This document shows, piece by piece, positions 59,374 through 64,000 of a stretch of 64,000 nt of DNA. Below the pieces are notes generated by a model. The model worked only from the letters and a program-made list of their open reading frames with translations. It was not told the origin of the DNA and made no database searches. The stretch covers positions 186,001 to 250,000 of the forward strand of contig DJJU01000006.1 in NCBI GenBank assembly GCA_002434305.1, in the 5' to 3' direction. Every line of letters starts with the position of its first letter. Within the stretch, counting starts at the first letter, position 1. The translations under genes were made by a program, and so were the position numbers. The stretch comes from Alicycliphilus sp. UBA6560 (GTDB taxonomy: Bacteria; Pseudomonadota; Gammaproteobacteria; Burkholderiales; Burkholderiaceae_C).

Positions 59374-59380
59374 GCCAGCC

Positions 59381-60256
59381 ATGACGACGCTGACGCTGGG
59401 CACGGCCCAGCCTGACGCACCGCGCCGGCGCAAAGGCCGGCGGGTGCTGCCCGGCTTCGGCCTGACGCTGGGCTACACGCTGTTCTATCTGAGCATCATC
59501 GTGCTCATCCCGCTGCTGGCGCTGGTGCTCAAGAGCTTCTCGCTCACCTGGCCCCAGTTCTGGGAGGCCGTGGCCGCGCCGCGCGTGCTGGCCTCGTACC
59601 GCCTCACCTTCGGTGCCTCCTTCATCGCCGCCTGCGTGAACCTGGTCTTCGGCCTGCTGATCGCCTGGGTGTTGGTGCGCTACCAGTTCCCGGGCAAGAA
59701 GATCGTCGACGCGCTGGTGGACCTGCCATTCGCACTGCCCACGGCCGTGGCTGGCATCTCGCTCACGGCGCTGCTGGCCGGCAACGGCTGGATCGGCCAG
59801 TACCTGGAGCCGCTGGGCATCCAGCTGGCCTTCAACCCCAACGGCGTGGTCATCGCGCTGATCTTCATCGGCCTGCCCTTCGTGGTGCGCACGGTGCAGC
59901 CGGTGCTCGAGGACACCGAAAAGGAACTGGAAGAAGCCGCCACCAGCCTGGGCGCCACGCGCTGGCAGATCTTCCGGCACGTCATCTTCCCGGCCATCCT
60001 GCCGGCGCTGCTCACGGGTTTCGCCATGGCGTTCGCACGGGCGATCGGCGAATACGGCTCGGTCATCTTCATCGCCGGCAACATGCCCATGGTCTCGGAG
60101 ATCACGCCCCTCATCATCATCGGCAAGCTGGAGCAGTACGACTATGCCGGCGCCACGGCCGTGGCCGTGGTCATGCTGGTCATCTCGTTTGCCATGCTGC
60201 TGGTCATCAACGCGCTGCAGGCCTGGCAGCGCAAGCGCGCGGGGATGCCGGCATGA
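59381..60256 (+). CDS. cysT: Sulfate ABC transporter permease CysT (CysU)
   Basis: Inner-membrane subunit of the sulfate/thiosulfate importer, 291 residues and six predicted helices. LPGFGLTLGYTLFYLSIIVL opens the first helix after a basic tail, LVDLPFALPTAVAGISLTAL is family-typical and the EAA loop is EEAATSLGATRWQIFRHVIF. It begins seven bases after the binding protein stop and overlaps cysW by four bases. Confidence 0.96.
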   Translation: MTTLTLGTAQPDAPRRRKGRRVLPGFGLTLGYTLFYLSIIVLIPLLALVLKSFSLTWPQFWEAVAAPRVLASYRLTFGASFIAACVNLVFGLLIAWVLVRYQFPGKKIVDALVDLPFALPTAVAGISLTALLAGNGWIGQYLEPLGIQLAFNPNGVVIALIFIGLPFVVRTVQPVLEDTEKELEEAATSLGATRWQIFRHVIFPAILPALLTGFAMAFARAIGEYGSVIFIAGNMPMVSEITPLIIIGKLEQYDYAGATAVAVVMLVISFAMLLVINALQAWQRKRAGMPA

Positions 60257-61161
60257 GCGGCGGCACTTCTCCCACCACGCGCCGCGCCCGGGCCGGCACC
60301 ACTGAGGCACCTTGGGTGCGCCGCGTCCTGATCGGCGTTGCGCTGGTCTTCTTGCTGCTGTTTCTGGTACTGCCGCTGGCTGCCGTGTTCACCGAGGCGC
60401 TGCGCAAGGGGCTGGATGCCTACCTGGCCGGCCTGCGCGAGCCCGATGCCTGGTCCGCCATTCGACTGACGCTGATCACCGCCGCCATCTCCGTGCCGTT
60501 GAACCTGGTGTTCGGCGTGGCGGCTGCCTGGTGCATCGCCAAGTTCGAGTTCAAGGGCAAGGCGTTCCTGACCACGCTGATCGACCTGCCGTTTTCCATC
60601 TCACCGGTGGTCGCCGGCCTGATGTACGTGCTGGTGTTCGGCGCCAACGGCTGGCTCGGTCCGTGGCTGGCGGCGCACGACATCAAGATCATCTTCGCCG
60701 TGCCGGGCATCGTGCTGGCCACCGTGTTCGTCACCTTCCCCTTCATTGCGCGCGAGCTGATTCCGCTGATGCAGGCCCAGGGCAACGACGAGGAGCAGGC
60801 CGCCGTGGTGCTGGGCGCCAATGGCTGGCAGACCTTCTGGCACGTGACGCTGCCCAACATCAAGTGGGGCCTGCTGTACGGCGTGATCCTGTGCAACGCG
60901 CGCGCCATGGGCGAGTTCGGCGCGGTGTCGGTGGTCTCGGGCCACATCCGCGGGCAGACCAACACCATCCCGCTGCACGTGGAGATCCTCTACAACGAGT
61001 ACCAGTCGGTCGCGGCGTTCGCCGCCGCCTCGCTGCTGGCCCTGCTGGCGCTGGTCACGCTGGTCATCAAGACGGTGGCCGAGTGGATGAGCGAGCGGGA
61101 ACGCAAGGCCGCTGCCGCCTTGCCTCCGGAGCGGCCTCAACCCGCGCCAGCATTGCGCTGA
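60253..61161 (+). CDS. cysW: Sulfate ABC transporter permease CysW
   Basis: Second membrane subunit, 302 residues. A short polar start, then VLIGVALVFLLLFLVLPLAA; TLIDLPFSISPVVAGLMYVL and the EAA loop EEQAAVVLGANGWQTFWHVT are CysW signatures. The ATG overlaps the cysT stop. The C-terminal tail is charged and Ala/Pro-rich. Confidence 0.96.
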   Translation: MSGGTSPTTRRARAGTTEAPWVRRVLIGVALVFLLLFLVLPLAAVFTEALRKGLDAYLAGLREPDAWSAIRLTLITAAISVPLNLVFGVAAAWCIAKFEFKGKAFLTTLIDLPFSISPVVAGLMYVLVFGANGWLGPWLAAHDIKIIFAVPGIVLATVFVTFPFIARELIPLMQAQGNDEEQAAVVLGANGWQTFWHVTLPNIKWGLLYGVILCNARAMGEFGAVSVVSGHIRGQTNTIPLHVEILYNEYQSVAAFAAASLLALLALVTLVIKTVAEWMSERERKAAAALPPERPQPAPALR

Positions 61162-61174
61162 AAGCTATTGATTT

Positions 61175-62302
61175 ATGAGCATTGAAATCCGCAACGTCAG
61201 CAAACGGTTCGGCGACTTCCAGGCGCTGCAGGGAGTGGACCTGGACATCCGGTCCGGCGAACTCATCGCGCTGCTGGGCCCGTCCGGCTGCGGCAAGACC
61301 ACGCTCTTGCGCATCATCGCCGGGCTGGAAACGCCCGACGTGGGCAGTATCCATTTCAGCGGCGAAGACACCACGGATGTGCACGTGCGCGAGCGCGGCG
61401 TGGGGTTCGTCTTCCAGCACTACGCGCTGTTTCGCCACATGACGGTGTTCGACAACGTGGCCTTCGGCCTGCGCATGAAGCCGCGCAAGGAGCGGCCTGC
61501 CGAGTCCGTCATCCGCCAGAAGGTCATGGACCTGCTGAAGCTGGTGCAGCTGGACTGGATCGCCGACCGCTACCCGTCGCAGCTGTCGGGCGGGCAGCGC
61601 CAGCGCATCGCCCTGGCGCGCGCCCTGGCGGTGGAGCCCAAGGTGCTGCTGTTGGACGAGCCCTTCGGCGCGCTGGACGCCAAGGTCAGGAAGGAACTGC
61701 GCCGCTGGCTGCGCCGCCTGCACGACGAGCTGCACGTGACCAGCATCTTCGTGACGCACGACCAGGAGGAGGCGCTGGAGGTGGCCGACCGCGTGGTCGT
61801 CATCAACCAGGGCCGCATCGAACAGGAAGGCACGCCGCGCGAGGTCTGGGACAACCCGGCCAGCCCCTTTGTCTACGGCTTTCTGGGCGACGTGAACCTG
61901 TTCAAGGGCCGCGCCGCCGCCGGGCGCATCCATCTGGACGACGGCCTGCAGCTCGACAGCACGGAGGCCGCGGGCGCCGAGGGCGCGGCCGCCTTCGCCT
62001 ACGTGCGCCCGCATGATCTGGACGTGCAGCGCTACTCTCCCGGGCAGGCGCTGGACGCCGACGGCCGGCCCAGCGGCATCGTGGCGCAGCTGGCGCGCGC
62101 CATCGTCGTGGGGCCGATTGCGCGGCTGGAACTTATCCCCGAGGGTAGCACCCAATCGGCGGACAATGCGCAGGAAGACGCGCTGATCGAGGCGCAAATC
62201 CCGGCGCAGCAGTTCTACGACATGGGCCTGCGCGAGGGCGAGACGCTGGTGGTGACACCGCGGCGCGCCAAGGTGTTCCTCGACCAGGCTGCCGGCATCT
62301 GA
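61175..62302 (+). CDS. cysA: Sulfate/thiosulfate import ATP-binding protein CysA
   Basis: ATPase of the importer, 375 residues. Walker A GPSGCGKTTLLRIIAGLE, the signature LSGGQRQRIALARALA, Walker B VLLLDEPFGALDAKVRKELR and the switch His VTHDQEEALEVA. A TOBE-type C-terminal domain follows from about residue 240 (FLGDVNLFKGRAAAGRIHLD). The 13-base gap after cysW (AAAGCTATTGATTT) looks like the edge of an R1 repeat. Confidence 0.97.
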   Translation: MSIEIRNVSKRFGDFQALQGVDLDIRSGELIALLGPSGCGKTTLLRIIAGLETPDVGSIHFSGEDTTDVHVRERGVGFVFQHYALFRHMTVFDNVAFGLRMKPRKERPAESVIRQKVMDLLKLVQLDWIADRYPSQLSGGQRQRIALARALAVEPKVLLLDEPFGALDAKVRKELRRWLRRLHDELHVTSIFVTHDQEEALEVADRVVVINQGRIEQEGTPREVWDNPASPFVYGFLGDVNLFKGRAAAGRIHLDDGLQLDSTEAAGAEGAAAFAYVRPHDLDVQRYSPGQALDADGRPSGIVAQLARAIVVGPIARLELIPEGSTQSADNAQEDALIEAQIPAQQFYDMGLREGETLVVTPRRAKVFLDQAAGI

Positions 62303-62305
62303 GCG

Positions 62306-62391
62306 TTCTTTCTTTCTCTTCTTTCTAGGGAAAGGAAGGGCGCCCGGCCCCGGCAGGCGCCCCCAACTCTCCAACGACAGAAAGAAAAGAA
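62306..62391. repeat. Long inverted repeat between cysA and dsbB
   Basis: A pyrimidine tract TTCTTTCTTTCTCTTCTTTC on the left is nearly complementary to AGAAAGAAAAGAA on the right. Inside lies a second stem GGGCGCC / GGCGCCC. Together they could form a long hairpin over the whole gap. There is no terminal T run, so termination is doubtful. Confidence 0.5.
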
Positions 62392-62396
62392 TTCCA

Positions 62397-62909
62397 ATGC
62401 TGCTCCACTGGTTCGACACGGCGCCGCGCCGTCTCCTGGGCCTGATCGCCGCCGCCTGCGTGGGCCTGCTGGCCTTTGGCATGTACCTGCAATACGTCGT
62501 CGGGCTGGAGCCGTGCCCGATGTGCATCGTGCAGCGTTACGCTCTCATTGGTGTAGCGGTCTTCGCAGGCCTGGCAAGCGCTAGAGGCCAAAAAGGCTGG
62601 TGGATGACATGGGGCTTGCTGGCCCTGGTAGCGGCCGGGTTCGGCGCCTTCGTGGCGGCGCGCCAGAGCTGGCTGCAGTGGTATCCGCCCGAGACCGCCA
62701 CCTGCGGGCGCGACTTCTACGGAATGATCGAGAACTATCCCCTGAGCCGTGCCATTCCCATGATCTTCCGCGGTTCGGGCGACTGCACGGCGGTGGACTG
62801 GACCTTTCTGGGTGGCTCCATCGCCAACTGGTCCTTCATCTGCTTCGTGCTGATAGGCCTGGCGCTGGTGCTGCTGCTGGCGCGCGGTGGCCGGCGAGCG
62901 GCCCGCTAA
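62397..62909 (+). CDS. dsbB: Disulfide bond formation protein B
   Basis: Inner-membrane quinone reductase that reoxidises DsbA. 170 residues with four helices. The first redox pair is Cys40/Cys43 in LEPCPMCIVQRYAL and the second is Cys103/Cys130 (ATCGRDFYG and RGSGDCTAVDW), as in E. coli DsbB. The conserved Arg after CPMC is present. The loop text GLASARGQKG lies in an R1-like stretch. No dsbA is in the window. It runs toward the next gene with ten bases between. Confidence 0.96.
   Translation: MLLHWFDTAPRRLLGLIAAACVGLLAFGMYLQYVVGLEPCPMCIVQRYALIGVAVFAGLASARGQKGWWMTWGLLALVAAGFGAFVAARQSWLQWYPPETATCGRDFYGMIENYPLSRAIPMIFRGSGDCTAVDWTFLGGSIANWSFICFVLIGLALVLLLARGGRRAAR
62553..62600. repeat. R1-like remnant inside dsbB
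   Basis: GTAGCGGTCTTCGCAGGCCT, GGCAAGCGCTAGAGGCCAAA, AAGGCTGG. CAAGCGCTAGAGGCCAAAAA is the right half of R1, with the usual edge; the left half is decayed. It is in frame. Confidence 0.58.
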
Positions 62910-62919
62910 CTCCTCTTTC

Positions 62920-64000
62920 CTACAGGCCGCTGGGCCAGGTCTCCGGCACCTCGCCTTCGCCCTCGTGCCAATGGCGCTCGGGCACCAGGGGCTGCAGGGC
63001 GTGGGTGCGATCGATGTGCAACAGTGCGTCGAACTGGCCCGGCAGCCGGGTGTGGAAGTAGTGGCTCTGGCGCTCAGTTTCTGGCTGGTAGATGACGCCA
63101 ATGGCGCGCTGCAACCGCTCTTGATGCAGTAGCCGCGCCACCTCGCCTTCGCCGCGCAGCGGCAGCCACAGGCGGGCGTGGCCGCTGTCGTGCAGCAGCC
63201 GTTCAAAGCTGCCGGGTAAGGCGTCGCGCACGCGCTTGCGCTCGGCCGGCCCGTCCCATTCCGAGGCTGCCGTCACGCTGCCGTGGTAGGTGGACAGGCC
63301 GATCAATACTGCATCGCGCCCCCAGCGCTCGCGCGCCAGCTGGCCCACATTGAATTCGCCAAGGCGGCCCATCTCGGTGGCGCTGGCATCACCCAGGTGC
63401 GAGTTGTGCGCCCACACGGCCATGCGCGGCGCCGCGCCCCGGGTGGTTTGCAAATGCTTGTCCAGTGCCGCCAGGGTCTGCACCATGTGCGTGTCGCGCA
63501 GGTTCCAGGACGACACCCGGCTGCCGAACAGCGTGCGGTAGTACTCCTCGGCGTTGCGCACCAGGCGGGCGTTCTGCTGGGCGTAGAAGGCCTCATCGCG
63601 GTCGGCGCCCAGCGTGGCTCCGGCGCGCCGGTTCATCTCCATCAGCTGGTCGATGGCCTCGTCCTCGCAACTGGGCACGGCGCCGAAGGCGGCGCCGTAG
63701 CCGTAGGCCTGGCTGTCCTCGCCCGCGCGGTGGTCGAAGCAGGCATAGCGCGCCCGGGCGCGCGCTGCGGCTTGCGGGTCCACGCTGTCCAGATGGGCAA
63801 TAACGGCGCGCAGCGAGGTGTACATGCTGTACAGGTCCATGCCGAAGAAACCTACCTGGTGCGAGGCGCCCACGCGGCTGTTGTGCTCGCGCAGCCATTC
63901 GACGAATTCGCGCATCACGGTATTGCGCCACATCCAGGTGGGGAAGCGCTCGAAACCGGCCAGAGCGGCCTCGGCGTCCACGTCATCCGAGCGGCCACGC
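62920..64000 (-). CDS. Erythromycin esterase family protein, 5' end outside window
   Basis: At least 360 residues of a soluble hydrolase; the frame stays open to base 64000 (RSDDVDAEAALAGFERFP), so the GTG at 63979-63981 is not the true start. Family landmarks are FPTWMWRNTVMREFVEWLRE, VGFFGMDLYSMYTSLRAVI, ARYACFDHRAGEDSQAYG, and MAVWAHNSHLGDASATEMG with the catalytic-region His and Glu. Distant relatives (EreA/B) open macrolide rings, but environmental members like this, often near succinoglycan-type genes, have unproven functions. It converges on dsbB. Confidence 0.9.
   Translation of the reverse strand, partial: RGRSDDVDAEAALAGFERFPTWMWRNTVMREFVEWLREHNSRVGASHQVGFFGMDLYSMYTSLRAVIAHLDSVDPQAAARARARYACFDHRAGEDSQAYGYGAAFGAVPSCEDEAIDQLMEMNRRAGATLGADRDEAFYAQQNARLVRNAEEYYRTLFGSRVSSWNLRDTHMVQTLAALDKHLQTTRGAAPRMAVWAHNSHLGDASATEMGRLGEFNVGQLARERWGRDAVLIGLSTYHGSVTAASEWDGPAERKRVRDALPGSFERLLHDSGHARLWLPLRGEGEVARLLHQERLQRAIGVIYQPETERQSHYFHTRLPGQFDALLHIDRTHALQPLVPERHWHEGEGEVPETWPSGL

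Noticed and set aside
1..64000. CRISPR arrays, prophage, insertion sequences, integron or plasmid origin
   Set aside because: No regularly spaced repeats, transposase, integrase or phage structural genes were found. The R1 and R2 repeats are dispersed, not arrayed.
62920..64000. Macrolide resistance gene
   Set aside because: The family name is erythromycin esterase, but most environmental members have no shown macrolide activity and the context is not a resistance island, so no resistance role is claimed.

Overview
The window looks like chromosomal DNA of a GC-rich betaproteobacterium, most probably a member of the Comamonadaceae (Acidovorax, Alicycliphilus or Comamonas relatives). The signs are very high GC, the Burkholderiales gene set (PhaR, Bug-type binding protein, EarP with an Arg32 elongation factor P, hupB-tRNA-Val-ppiD), and two families of short dispersed repeats that I associate with this family. 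Genus is inference. No phage, transposase, plasmid or CRISPR signal was seen. Coding density is high and no gene-free stretch exceeds about 300 bases.

Layout. 0-3.3 kb: the start of a TRAP binding protein gene, a MarR-type regulator, phaR and rimO. 3.3-6.1 kb (minus): efp, its modifying enzyme earP, and a LysR regulator. 6.2-9.4 kb: a CoA-transferase / HMG-CoA lyase-like / Bug binding protein operon facing that LysR, with a strong candidate LysR operator between. 9.6-17.2 kb: radical SAM plus DUF4130 putative DNA repair pair, uvrC, pgsA, HU, tRNA-Val, ppiD, tRNA-His. 17.2-19.5 kb: a PAS-GGDEF-EAL protein. 19.6-32.0 kb: a phosphate and polyphosphate island with ppk1-sixA, ppx, a lone amino-acid-type binding protein, and pstSCAB-phoU-phoB-phoR. 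Three Pho-box-like sites sit in front of ppk1, pstS and the divergent binding-protein/ppx unit. 32-38.9 kb (minus): MATE exporter, GT-C-like membrane protein, L31, EAL/HDOD protein, rho, trxA. 39-45 kb: an AddB/AddA-type nuclease-helicase pair. 45-50.5 kb: flavoprotein, small exported protein, 4.5S SRP RNA (minus), dnaX, ybaB, recR. 50.6-56.5 kb: hybrid histidine kinase, metNI, an HD-like protein, FMN reductase. 56.5-62.3 kb: azoR facing a LysR gene, then a sulfate importer (binding protein, cysT, cysW, cysA). 62.4 kb to end: dsbB and an erythromycin-esterase-like gene that runs off the window.

The phosphate island is the clearest co-operating set: PhoR-PhoB senses phosphate through Pst and PhoU, and the putative Pho boxes would tie polyphosphate synthesis (Ppk1), its breakdown (Ppx) and an orphan binding protein to the same signal. 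The most notable single-site observations are a nine-A slippery tract in dnaX at the end of the gamma-coding part, a strong terminator-like hairpin 20 bases before metN, a perfect palindrome over the addB start codon, several genes with a -10-like hexamer 6-9 bases before the start codon and no Shine-Dalgarno, and repeat elements that have become part of reading frames.
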